Made by a program: the position numbers and the translations under genes
In this document: piece after piece, positions 1-8,227 of the stretch
Layout of the letters: each line of letters begins with the position of its first letter
How positions within the stretch are numbered: the first letter of the stretch is position 1
Source of the DNA: Deltaproteobacteria bacterium
Lineage (GTDB): Bacteria; Myxococcota_A; Polyangia; Polyangiales; JADJMO01
Reading direction: 5' to 3'
Assembly (NCBI GenBank): GCA_025363655.1
Contig: JANYDK010000038.1
Coordinates: forward strand, 1-64,000
DNA: 64,000 bases
The notes under the pieces: generated by a model
Told to the model about the DNA's origin: nothing
Database searches by the model: none
Seen by the model: only the letters and a program-made list of their open reading frames with translations

Positions 1-145
1 AAAGCGAGATTGACCGAAGCGGCCAAAGTTGCGAAGCAAGCTTTGGCTAAACGTGCAGCTTCGGCAACCGAGCAAAGCGAGATTGACCGAAGCGGCCAAA
101 GTTGCGAAGCAAGCTTTGGCTAAACGTGCAGCTTCGGCAACGAGC
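1..145. repeat. Two tandem copies of a hairpin-forming 72-73 bp repeat
   Basis: Copies lie at 1-73 and 74-145 and differ by one missing C near the end of the second. Each contains nested inverted repeats. In copy 1, CCGAAGC (14-20) pairs with GCTTCGG (58-64), GCCAAAG (22-28) with CTTTGGC (41-47), and TTGC (29-32) with GCAA (36-39). The window starts exactly at a unit boundary, so the array may continue upstream. A 73-bp period would shift the reading frame, which argues against a coding repeat. It may be a REP-like or RNA-level structure; the role is unknown. Confidence 0.8.
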
Positions 146-170
146 AGCTCGTGAATGACGCTCTCGACCC

Positions 171-1196
171 TCAACCGAGGTGCTGACGCGCGATGTCAGC
201 CCAGGTGCCGGAGGGCTCGAGCTCGAGGTACGTGCGCCAGAGCGGACGGGCGTTGCGCCGATCGCCAAGCTCTTCGTAGGCCATCGCGAGGTTGAAATAG
301 GCGTCGGCAAAACGCGGATCGGCCTCGATTGCGCCTTGAAAATAGCGAATGGCGACGTCGAGCTCGTGACGCTCGAGCATCAAATAGCCGAGGTTGTACT
401 TGGCCTCGGGCTGACGCGGATCGATCGCCAGCGCCTTCGAGTAGAGCGCTTCGGCGGCCGCCTCGTCGCCCTTGCGGAAGAGGATGTTGCCGAGGTTGGT
501 GTAGGCGATGGCGAGGAGCGGGTCAGTCTCGATCGCCTCGCGGTAGAGCGTCGCCGCCTCGTCCATCGTCCGCGGGTCTTCGTCGAGCTCGCTTGCGCGC
601 TTGTAGATCTCGAACGCGGTGCGGGCGCGATGTTGCTTCACCGCCGGACGAAGCACGCGCACGACGTCTTCACGCAAGGCGCGGACGTCGAAGTCGATCA
701 TCATCTGGCCGGTCGCCGGGAGGAACGTGCCCTCGGACGAACGAACGACGATTTTGCCACCGTCGCTCGTGACGTTGAGCTCGGTGAGCGGCTTCTTCAC
801 GCGCGGGATCGCCGTCTTCAGCGCGGAGACGGCGCGGACCACGTCACGGACCTTCACACCCTTGGCGAGCAGACCGAGGGCCGCGCGGAGGGCTATCAAA
901 TCTTGAAACGTGTATGCGCGACGCGCGCCTCGACGACCGCTCGGCACGACCACACCATTGCGCTCGAGCGCGCGAAGACGGCCCGTGCTCGCGCCCGTGA
1001 GCTTCTCGACCTCGGCGCGGGTGTAGACGTCGCGCGTCGGCTCGATGGCCGGCTCGGGAGGCGGCGGCTCGCTCGGCGGCGGCTGGGAGTGCGCACCGTC
1101 CTTGTCGATGCGGCGGCGCCCCTGCTCGGTGGCACCACGCGCTCGCTTCGCCCCGAAGTGAACGTGGATGATCTTGCCGTCGCTGCCGGAACCCAT
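171..1196 (-). CDS. MerR-type HTH protein with C-terminal TPR repeats
   Basis: A 341-aa cytoplasmic protein. After a Pro/Glu-rich N-terminal segment (about residues 35-52) comes a MerR-like winged-helix region around residues 55-120, with YTRAEVEKLTG, RLRALERNGVV and RRAYTFQDL. This is the usual MerR pattern of helix-turn-helix followed by an aromatic 'R-Y' wing. The C-terminal third (about residues 210-341) holds three or four TPR units, for example AIAYTNLGNILFRKGDEAAA and AKYNLGYLMLERHELDVA. An upstream in-frame ATG would add 57 residues, but the start at 1196 gives a compact N-terminus and leaves a normal 218-bp divergent spacer to the PEGA gene. It is probably a transcriptional regulator or scaffold that binds partners through the TPRs; effector and targets are unknown. 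Confidence 0.85.
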   Translation of the reverse strand: MGSGSDGKIIHVHFGAKRARGATEQGRRRIDKDGAHSQPPPSEPPPPEPAIEPTRDVYTRAEVEKLTGASTGRLRALERNGVVVPSGRRGARRAYTFQDLIALRAALGLLAKGVKVRDVVRAVSALKTAIPRVKKPLTELNVTSDGGKIVVRSSEGTFLPATGQMMIDFDVRALREDVVRVLRPAVKQHRARTAFEIYKRASELDEDPRTMDEAATLYREAIETDPLLAIAYTNLGNILFRKGDEAAAEALYSKALAIDPRQPEAKYNLGYLMLERHELDVAIRYFQGAIEADPRFADAYFNLAMAYEELGDRRNARPLWRTYLELEPSGTWADIARQHLG

Positions 1197-1414
1197 CGCG
1201 CCTGCTTGCCTCTCGAGTCGAGATCGACCTCGAGGCTCTGCTTGGAAATCGGGAACGAGAAAGTACGACGGTACACGCGGGCGGGGCCGCGGCGGAAGGA
1301 AAAAGTCGTCGCCGAGCCCCTTCACTTCGCCGCCAGATCCGCTACCAATGCTGTGTGCGCTTTCCACTGCCCATTCCTTGCCTCTCTGCTGCGCCGCGTG
1401 ACCTCGGGCGCCAC

Positions 1415-2638
1415 ATGTTCCGCCGCTCGCTTCGCGCCGGCGTCGCCGCGACGGTCGCGCTCGCTCTCGCGCTCGGCCCGATGACGATCACCGGCGTGCC
1501 CGACGCCTCGGCCGCCAAGCAAGGAACCCCAGGCGCGCTCGAGATCGAAGTGCTCTCGTTCTCCTCGAACGACGCGGTCGAAGAGGCTCAGGCCTTCACG
1601 GACGCGTTCAAGCACGCGCTCATCGAGGCGCCTGGAATGTTCGAGCACGTCGCGGCCGGCAAAGGGCACGCGCTCGAGGCCGTGCTCCTCACCGTCAACT
1701 GCGAAGACGCCACGACGCCGGCCTGCGCGGCCAAGGTTGCCGCGGAAATCAAGCACGATCGCTTCCTTTTCGGCACCATCAAACGTTCGCCGCCGAACAA
1801 GCTGACGGCGACGCTCTCGTACTACAACAAGGGCGAGATCAAGACGGTCGCCAAGACCTACGACGCGGGCCCCGCCTCGAAGGACGGCACCGCGCCCGAG
1901 CTCAAGGTCATCGCGCTCGACGCGCTCTATGCAATGACCGGAGGTCCGCCGAAGTCGAAGGTCGACGTCGTCGTGACCGGTCCCGGCGCCAACGAAGCGG
2001 GCGACATCTACGAAGGCGCGAACAAGGTCGGTCACGTCGAGGGTGGCAAGACCACGCTCGAGCTCGCGGCCGGCAAACACACCCTCGAGCTGCGCGTCTC
2101 CGGCTACTCGACGAGCACCGCCGACGTCGACCTCGGCGCCGATCCGACGTCGGTGCAGTTCACGCCCGTCAAGCTCGCGCCCACGAAACCGCTCGATTGG
2201 CAGCTGTACGGCGGCATCGGCGCGATCGCGGTCGGCGCGGTCTTCGTCGGCGTCGGCGTCGCCACCTCGCTCAGCATCAAGGACGCGCAGGACGACCCGA
2301 CCTTCAACACCTATCGCCACCGCTTCCCCGCCAGCGTCGGCGACACCTGCGCCGAAGCAAAGGCAGGACACGAAGGCACCACCAGCGGCGGCGACAAACT
2401 CGCGCCCACCGTCTCCGATCTCTGCGACAGCGTCTCGCGCAAGCAGAAGATGCAGTTCGTCTGGTACGGCCTCGGCGCGGTCTTCATCGGCGGCGGCGCG
2501 GTCCTCATCGCCACCGACAAAAAGGGCGGCAGCGAGGGCGAAGCCCCGAAGACGGCGAGCGGCAGCAACTTCACCCTCAAGGTCCAGCCCACCGTCGGTC
2601 CCAACTTCAACGCGCTCTCGATCGTCGGCGCGTTCTAG
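1415..2638 (+). CDS. Exported PEGA-domain membrane protein
   Basis: A 407-aa protein. The N-terminus is a signal peptide (basic MFRR, hydrophobic Ala/Leu core, Ala-rich cleavage region near residue 34). An N-terminal domain of about 150 residues is unassigned. Around residues 190-245 lies a PEGA-type beta domain (VDVVVTGPGANEAG, GHVEGGKTTLELAAGKHTLE), a surface/periplasmic module common in Myxococcota. Two hydrophobic segments follow (about 268-290 and 350-370), separated by a loop with two cysteines (DTCAEAK and DLCDSV). ATG at 1415 was chosen over an upstream ATG because it starts directly at the signal peptide. rsmD follows 27 bp later on the same strand. Probably envelope-anchored; no enzymatic role is visible. 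Confidence 0.85.
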   Translation: MFRRSLRAGVAATVALALALGPMTITGVPDASAAKQGTPGALEIEVLSFSSNDAVEEAQAFTDAFKHALIEAPGMFEHVAAGKGHALEAVLLTVNCEDATTPACAAKVAAEIKHDRFLFGTIKRSPPNKLTATLSYYNKGEIKTVAKTYDAGPASKDGTAPELKVIALDALYAMTGGPPKSKVDVVVTGPGANEAGDIYEGANKVGHVEGGKTTLELAAGKHTLELRVSGYSTSTADVDLGADPTSVQFTPVKLAPTKPLDWQLYGGIGAIAVGAVFVGVGVATSLSIKDAQDDPTFNTYRHRFPASVGDTCAEAKAGHEGTTSGGDKLAPTVSDLCDSVSRKQKMQFVWYGLGAVFIGGGAVLIATDKKGGSEGEAPKTASGSNFTLKVQPTVGPNFNALSIVGAF

Positions 2639-2665
2639 GCGACTCGCCTCCTCCCCATCTCGATC

Positions 2666-3247
2666 GTGCGCGTCATCGCCGGTTCCCTCCGCAGTCGCGC
2701 GATCAAGGCGCCGAAGGGGAACGCCACGCGGCCGACGAGCGATCGCGTGCGTGAAGCTCTCTTCGCGGTCCTCGGTGACGTCGTCGACGCGCGCGTGCTC
2801 GACCTCTACGCAGGGAGCGGCGCGCTCGCGATCGAAGCACTTTCCCGCGGCGCTGCGAGCGCGGTCTGCGTCGACGACGATCGGCACGCGCTGGGCGTCC
2901 TCCGTGAGAACGCGAAGTCATTGGGCCTCGAGGGCCGGATGCACATCCTTCCACGACGCGTGCAGGACTGTGGCGCGCTCCTGGAAAAATCGGGTCCGTT
3001 CCATTTGGTGTTCGCCGACCCGCCCTATGCCCACGTGACGTCGGGGGCTTTGCTCGCGGCGCTCTCGCCGATCGTGCAACGCCCGACGCTCTTCACCGAG
3101 GACGCCCTCTTCGTCATCGAGCACGCGAGCCGCGACGAGCTACAGGCGATCGCCGGTCTCGACGTGGACGAGACGCGGCGTTGGGGAGATACGGCGGTGA
3201 CCATGCTCCGACGTTCACTGATTTCCCCCCCTCCCCCACCGTCCTAA
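2666..3247 (+). CDS. rsmD: 16S rRNA (guanine-N2-)-methyltransferase RsmD
   Basis: A 193-aa class I SAM-dependent methyltransferase of the RsmD family, which methylates G966 of 16S rRNA (E. coli numbering) during 30S assembly. The family hallmarks are present: N-terminal MRVIAGSLRSRAIKAP, TRPTSDRVREALF, SAM-binding LDLYAGSGALAIEALSRGA, and the catalytic FADPPY motif near residue 115. The length matches the family. The start is GTG at 2666. It is followed 9 bp later by recD2, so the two are probably co-transcribed. The last residues are a proline run (LISPPPPPS), a lineage-specific tail. Confidence 0.95.
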   Translation: MRVIAGSLRSRAIKAPKGNATRPTSDRVREALFAVLGDVVDARVLDLYAGSGALAIEALSRGAASAVCVDDDRHALGVLRENAKSLGLEGRMHILPRRVQDCGALLEKSGPFHLVFADPPYAHVTSGALLAALSPIVQRPTLFTEDALFVIEHASRDELQAIAGLDVDETRRWGDTAVTMLRRSLISPPPPPS

Positions 3248-3256
3248 TCCTCGCGC

Positions 3257-5608
3257 GTGGCGACGACGCCGAAGCCCACCGCTGCGCAGGCCGACGCCAT
3301 CGTCGTCGAGGGCAACGTCGCGCGCGTGACCTTCGAGAACGACGAGACGGGTTTCCGCGTGCTCCGCGTGCGCCCCGAAGGGCGCGTGACCAATCCGCGC
3401 GTGACGGCGCTCGTCCAACCCGATGGGACGATCACGGTCGTCGGCAAGATGCCACCGGTGACGCGCGGCGAGTCGGTGCGCGCGGTCGGCACGCTCGAGG
3501 TCGATCCGCGCCATGGACCGCAGATGCACGCGCAGATGGTGACGGGAGCGGTGCCGACCACGACCGCCGGCATCGAACGCTACCTCGCGGGCGGCGCCAT
3601 CAAGGGCATCGGCCGCAAGACGGCGGAGAAGATCGTCAAGAAGTTCGGCGAGAAGACATTGCACGTGCTCGACCACGACGCGGGTCGGTTGCAGGAAGTC
3701 CCGGGCCTCGGTGGCAGTCGCGCCTCGGCGCTGGCGACGGCGTGGAAGGAGCAGCGCGGCGAACGGGAGCTGATGATCTTCCTTGCGTCGCTGGAGGTCT
3801 CGCCAGGCCTCGCGCATCGGATCTACCGTAAATACAAGGACCAAGCGCACGCGGTGGTGACGCGCTCACCCTACCGACTCGCCCTCGAGGTGTGGGGCGT
3901 CGGCTTCAAGAGCGCGGACGCGATCGCGCAACGGCTCGGCATCGCGCGGGACGATCCACAGCGCGCGCAGGCGGGCGTGCTCCACGTGCTCCAGCAACTC
4001 GCAGAAGAGGGACACACCGCGACCCCGCGCGATCAGCTCGCCGAGCGGGCGGCGCGGCTGCTCGATCAAAAGCCACTCGGCGAAGGCGAAGAGCCCTCTC
4101 GCGATGGCCACGAGGTGGTCGATGCCGCGACGGTCACGCGCGCGCTGGAAGCGCTCGAGGTCCTGCTCGGTGCCGGACTCGCGGAGGCGTTGCCCGAGGG
4201 GATCTCTCACGCACCGCTCGCCGCGCACGAAGCAGGCGTCGCCGCGCACGTGGCCCGTCTCCTCGCCGGCACGCCCCATGGTTCCCGCGAGCTCGCCGGC
4301 GCCGCGCGCGCCATCGAAGGTTTCGAAGCGGTCACCGGAGTCACCCTCGCAAAGGCACAACGCGCCGCGGTCGAGCTCGTGGCGCGCGCATCCTTCGCCG
4401 TCGTCACCGGTGGACCTGGCGTCGGCAAGACCACCGTCGTCCGCGCGCTCCTCGCGCTCTTCGCCGACCCACGCGGCGCCAACCTCACCGTCGCGCTCGC
4501 CGCACCGACGGGGCGCGCGGCCAAACGGATGAGCGAGGCCACCGGCCGCGAAGCCGCGACGATTCATCGCCTTTTGGAGGTCGATCCGCGCAAGCAGCGC
4601 TTCACGCGTGACGAGGAGAAGCCGCTCGGCGTCGGCGCGCTCATCGTCGACGAGACCTCGATGGTCGACGTGCCGCTGGCGCACTCGCTCCTCCGAGCGC
4701 TCTCCACCGGCACGCGCGTGGTCCTCGTCGGCGACGTCGATCAGCTCCCTTCGATCGGCCCCGGCGCCGTACTTCGCGACGTCATCCAGAGCGGCGTCGT
4801 TCCGGTCGTGCGCCTCACCGAGGTCTTTCGGCAAGCGGGAGCCTCCGCGATCATCGCCGGCGCGCACGCCATCCTCCGCGGCGACGTACCCGAGCCTTCG
4901 GGCGCGCTCTCCGGCGGCACCTCGGCAAAGGGAGGCGAGCTCTTCGTCATCGAACGCGGGACTCCCGAAGAGGCGGCGAAGACGCTCGTCGACGTCGTCG
5001 AAAGACACATCCCGCGCGCCTTCGGCCTCGATCCAAGGCGCGACGTTCAGGTGTTGGTCCCGATGGTCCGCGGCCTCGTCGGGACCCGCGCCCTCAACCT
5101 CGAGTTGCAGGCTCGTCTCAATCCACCACGAGAAAACGTGGGTGAAGTGCGTCGAGGGGGAACGGTGTTCCGCGCGGGGGATCGCGTGATGCAGATGAGG
5201 AACGATTATGACCGGGAGGTGTTCAATGGGGATGTCGGCTTCGTAGGAGAGATCTTGGGCGCGGGCGGGGTCACGGACGATGACGACGACTCTCCCCCTC
5301 GCCTCGTCGTTCGCTTGGAAGAAGGTCGCGACGTTCCCTATGCCGACGAAGACCTCGACGATCTCACCCTCGCCTACGCGTGCACGGTGCACAAAGCGCA
5401 GGGCAGTGAGTATCCCGCGGTCGTCATCGGGCTCGTCAACCAGCACTTCGTGATGCTGGCGCGCAAGCTGCTCTACACGGCGGTGACGCGGGCGAAGCGG
5501 CTGGTGGTGCTCGTGGGGAGCAAGTGGGCGCTGCGCGAAGCCGTGCGTGACGCGCGGGGAGAAGAGCGGCGGACGACGTTGGCGAGGAGGCTGCGGGAGA
5601 GTCAGTGA
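3257..5608 (+). CDS. recD2: RecD2-type ATP-dependent DNA helicase
   Basis: A 783-aa SF1B 5'-3' DNA helicase of the RecD2 (RecD-like, RecBC-independent) family. In order it has an N-terminal OB-like region (residues 15-95), helix-hairpin-helix elements (IKGIGRKTAEKIVKKFG near 117-133 and VWGVGFKSADAIAQRLGI near 213-230), Walker A GGPGVGKTT near 382-390, a DEAD-like DETSMVD box, the Q/R-containing GDVDQLPSIGPG, and a C-terminal TLAYACTVHKAQGSEYP motif plus LLYTAVTRAK. Length is normal for RecD2. The start is GTG at 3257, 9 bp after rsmD. The role is DNA repair or replication-fork processing in the cytoplasm. Convergent with the ThDP enzyme gene downstream. Confidence 0.95.
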   Translation: MATTPKPTAAQADAIVVEGNVARVTFENDETGFRVLRVRPEGRVTNPRVTALVQPDGTITVVGKMPPVTRGESVRAVGTLEVDPRHGPQMHAQMVTGAVPTTTAGIERYLAGGAIKGIGRKTAEKIVKKFGEKTLHVLDHDAGRLQEVPGLGGSRASALATAWKEQRGERELMIFLASLEVSPGLAHRIYRKYKDQAHAVVTRSPYRLALEVWGVGFKSADAIAQRLGIARDDPQRAQAGVLHVLQQLAEEGHTATPRDQLAERAARLLDQKPLGEGEEPSRDGHEVVDAATVTRALEALEVLLGAGLAEALPEGISHAPLAAHEAGVAAHVARLLAGTPHGSRELAGAARAIEGFEAVTGVTLAKAQRAAVELVARASFAVVTGGPGVGKTTVVRALLALFADPRGANLTVALAAPTGRAAKRMSEATGREAATIHRLLEVDPRKQRFTRDEEKPLGVGALIVDETSMVDVPLAHSLLRALSTGTRVVLVGDVDQLPSIGPGAVLRDVIQSGVVPVVRLTEVFRQAGASAIIAGAHAILRGDVPEPSGALSGGTSAKGGELFVIERGTPEEAAKTLVDVVERHIPRAFGLDPRRDVQVLVPMVRGLVGTRALNLELQARLNPPRENVGEVRRGGTVFRAGDRVMQMRNDYDREVFNGDVGFVGEILGAGGVTDDDDDSPPRLVVRLEEGRDVPYADEDLDDLTLAYACTVHKAQGSEYPAVVIGLVNQHFVMLARKLLYTAVTRAKRLVVLVGSKWALREAVRDARGEERRTTLARRLRESQ

Positions 5609-5677
5609 TCCGTCGCGGGCAAGCATTGCCCCGTTGCGGGCGAGCATCTCCCGGTTGCGGAAGCTTTCTCGCGCCGG

Positions 5678-7327
5678 CTAGACCGAGATCGCGCCCTTCC
5701 TGAAATCACTCTTCGCCAGCTTCACGTTCACGCACGCCGGCTTTCCCGCACGCACCGCCGCGAGCGCCGCATCGAGCGCTGGTCCGACTTCTTCCGGGGT
5801 CTCGCACCAGATGCCGAGGCCGCCGCAGGCTTCGACGACCTTCTCATAGCGGGTGTAGTCGAGCGCGGTCGCGACGGCGCGGGGCTCGCCGTAGATCTCG
5901 ACCTGGCCACGACGAATCTGCGTCCAGCCGGCGTCGTTGCCGATGACCGCCAGGACCGGGATTTTCTGACGCGCCAGCGCTTCGAACTCGAGGCCGTGGA
6001 GACCGAACGAGCCGTCGCCGTAGACGAGCCAGGTGACCGCCTTCGGGCGCGCGAGCGCAGCGGCCATCGCGTAGCCGGGGCCGACGCCGAGCGTGCCGAG
6101 GGGGCCCGGATCCATCCACACTTGCGGCCACTGCATCTTCAACACGTAGGCCGCGGTGGCGACGAAATCTCCGCCGTCGCCGACGACGACGTCTTCCTTG
6201 CCGAGGCGCTTGTCGATTTCGGCGCAGAGGCGGAGCGGATTCACCGGAGTGGAATTGCTCTCGATTTCCGCGGTCATCTTCGCGCGCGACTTCGTCTCGG
6301 CGACGCGCACTTCGTCGAGCCAGGCCTTCCACTCCGGGCGTCCGCTGCCGACCTGCGCGAGGAGCTGCTCGAGCACCACGCCGGTGTCACCATCGATGGC
6401 GACATCGACCGCGCGATTGCGACCGAGCTCGCGACCTTCGAGATCGACCTGGACGATCTTCGCGCCGCTGTTGACCGCGCGGCCGTAGTCGAGTCGGAAG
6501 TCGAAGGGCGTGCCGTGGATGAGGACGAGATCGGTGCGGCCGAGCGCGACGCGGCGTGAGCGTGAGAAGAACGACGGGTGCTCGTAGGGGAGCGCGCCGC
6601 GCGCCATGCCGTTGAGGAAGAAGGGAATGCCCCAAGCGTCGGCGGCCTTCTTCACCGCGTCGGGCCTCGGCGACCAACGGAGCTGCGTGCCGACGATGGC
6701 GATGGGGCGCTCCGCTTTTTGTAGCAGCTCGACGGCGCGGGAAATCGAGACCGGATCGCCACCGGGGCGGCTCGGCGGCGCGGCCTTGGTCGCCGGCAAA
6801 TCGGCGTCGTCGCCGAAGTTCATCAAGAGGTCGAGCGGCATCTCGAGGAAGACCGGACCGGGGAGATCGGCCTGCGCCACGCGGAAGGCAGCGTCGATGT
6901 ACTCGCCGATGCGTCGCGTCTCCGGCACACGCACGGACCACTTGGTGATGGGCCGCATGAGATCGAGGTGATTCATGTCTTGCAGCGAGCCCATGTCGGC
7001 GAGCTGCGTCGGACCAGCGCCGCCGATGATGATGAGCGGAATGCCTGCGCGCTGCGCGTTGGCAGCGGCGGTGACGACGTCGGTGACGCCGGGCCCCGCG
7101 GTGACCGCGCACACGCCGGGGCGACCCGTGACGCGCGCATAGCCATCGGCGGCGTGGCCTGCGGTCTGCTCGTGGCGCACGTCGACGACGCGAATCTCTT
7201 CGTCGAGACATCCATCGTAGATCGCCTGGATGTGCCCGCCACAGAGCGTGAAGAGGTGCGTCGTGCCGTGCCTTTTGAGCGCCTGTGCGACCAGCCGGCC
7301 GCCGTGAACCATCGTCATGGCGGGCAT
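5678..7327 (-). CDS. Thiamine-diphosphate-dependent enzyme (acetolactate synthase-like)
   Basis: A 549-aa member of the ThDP-dependent decarboxylase/ligase superfamily (acetolactate synthase, oxalyl-CoA decarboxylase and relatives). The N-terminal PYR domain has the catalytic glutamate motif [21 protein letters not shown] (split here only for length) and [10 protein letters not shown]. The central domain has the usual FAD/ADP-type fold position. The C-terminal PP domain carries the ThDP/Mg motif [13 protein letters not shown] followed by VIGNDAGW. No regulatory-subunit gene is nearby, so a dedicated branched-chain role is doubtful; 2-hydroxyacyl-CoA lyase-like or ALS-like activity cannot be separated by eye. 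Start codons at 7339, 7327 and 7318 are all possible and none has a clear ribosome site. It is divergent from a hydrolase gene only 48 bp away, so promoters must overlap the 5' ends. Confidence 0.88.
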   Translation of the reverse strand: MPAMTMVHGGRLVAQALKRHGTTHLFTLCGGHIQAIYDGCLDEEIRVVDVRHEQTAGHAADGYARVTGRPGVCAVTAGPGVTDVVTAAANAQRAGIPLIIIGGAGPTQLADMGSLQDMNHLDLMRPITKWSVRVPETRRIGEYIDAAFRVAQADLPGPVFLEMPLDLLMNFGDDADLPATKAAPPSRPGGDPVSISRAVELLQKAERPIAIVGTQLRWSPRPDAVKKAADAWGIPFFLNGMARGALPYEHPSFFSRSRRVALGRTDLVLIHGTPFDFRLDYGRAVNSGAKIVQVDLEGRELGRNRAVDVAIDGDTGVVLEQLLAQVGSGRPEWKAWLDEVRVAETKSRAKMTAEIESNSTPVNPLRLCAEIDKRLGKEDVVVGDGGDFVATAAYVLKMQWPQVWMDPGPLGTLGVGPGYAMAAALARPKAVTWLVYGDGSFGLHGLEFEALARQKIPVLAVIGNDAGWTQIRRGQVEIYGEPRAVATALDYTRYEKVVEACGGLGIWCETPEEVGPALDAALAAVRAGKPACVNVKLAKSDFRKGAISV

Positions 7328-7375
7328 CGTACACGCCATCGCGGCGTAGACGCCCGCGAAGTGAGATACGCTCGC

Positions 7376-8203
7376 ATGATGTCGCGAGTGCTCGGCAGAC
7401 GAGGCCTTGCCGGTGTACTCGCGTGGGCGGCGTCGGTGATTGCTTCGCTTGGCTGCGGCCTGCCGCGCGACGCATTGTTCGCCGCGCCGACGCCGAAGGC
7501 GGTCACGATCGACGGGACCTCGGTCATCCGATTTCCCGTCGCCGCGCAGCTCCTCGGCGCGGCGCTCTACGTGCCTGCGCCGTACGGCCGGCCGACGCTC
7601 GTGCACTTCCACGGCAATGGTCAGCAGCTTGCCGATCTCGGTCCGCTCGTCTCGTGGCTGCGCGACGAACGCGTTGGCGTCTTCGCCGTCGAATATCCGG
7701 GATATGGCCTGAACGCAGGGCAGTCACCGAGTGAGACCTCGCTCTTTGCCGTCGCCGAGGCGGCACTCGATCACCTGGAAAGGAAGCTCGGCGTCGCCGT
7801 GAAGGACGTCGTCTTGATGGGCCAGTCGCTCGGCACCGGCGTCGCCACCGAGATGGCGCTACGCGGGCGAGGCAGCGCGGTGGTGCTGATTTCGCCTTAC
7901 ACGTCGATCGACGCGCTCGGGGCTCATTGGTTGCCCGGCATTCCTTCGTCCTTGGTCGTCGACGATCACTTCGACAACCTCGCCAAGGCGCCGCGGGTGC
8001 GCGCCCCGGTGCTGATCGTCACCGGGCTGCACGATCCACTGATTCCACCGTCGATGAGCGAAGAGTTGGCCGCGTCGTTTCCGCACGCCACTCTCTTGTG
8101 GGTACGGACCGGCCATCACAACGATCTCTTCGCTCTCGGGCGACGACGCGCGCTGGTGGCGGCGGTGGCCGAATTCGCCGTCTTGGCGACCGGGTCTCGA
8201 TGA
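7376..8203 (+). CDS. Lipoprotein alpha/beta hydrolase (ABHD13/17-like)
   Basis: A 275-aa serine hydrolase with a lipoprotein signal: basic MMSRVLGRR, a hydrophobic core, then the lipobox ASLGC with Cys near residue 26. The alpha/beta-hydrolase triad is visible as nucleophile GQSLG (about residue 145), an acid in TGLHDPLIP and a late histidine in RTGHHNDL. The oxyanion region is VHFHGNGQQLADL. This organisation resembles bacterial relatives of ABHD12/13/17. It probably acts on ester or thioester substrates at the membrane; the substrate is unknown. Divergent from the ThDP enzyme and convergent with the DUF4105 gene. The 3' end overlaps the dyad GTCTCGA (8194-8200)/TCGAGAC (8219-8225), which could act as a weak two-way terminator. 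Confidence 0.88.
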   Translation: MMSRVLGRRGLAGVLAWAASVIASLGCGLPRDALFAAPTPKAVTIDGTSVIRFPVAAQLLGAALYVPAPYGRPTLVHFHGNGQQLADLGPLVSWLRDERVGVFAVEYPGYGLNAGQSPSETSLFAVAEAALDHLERKLGVAVKDVVLMGQSLGTGVATEMALRGRGSAVVLISPYTSIDALGAHWLPGIPSSLVVDDHFDNLAKAPRVRAPVLIVTGLHDPLIPPSMSEELAASFPHATLLWVRTGHHNDLFALGRRRALVAAVAEFAVLATGSR

Positions 8204-8227
8204 GCAAACGAGCGACAGTCGAGACTT

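Noticed and set aside
47-310. An 87-codon minus-strand frame across the hairpin repeats
   Set aside because: It crosses a 73-bp period repeat that would break frame, has no ribosome site and no family motif.
1322-2887. A 521-codon minus-strand frame opposite the PEGA gene
   Set aside because: The plus strand has a signal peptide, PEGA motifs and membrane helices; the minus frame is Asp/Arg-rich without motifs.
8194-8225. Convergent terminator between hydrolase and DUF4105 genes
   Set aside because: A 7-bp dyad exists but the loop is 18 nt and the T-run weak, so it is noted with the hydrolase rather than called.
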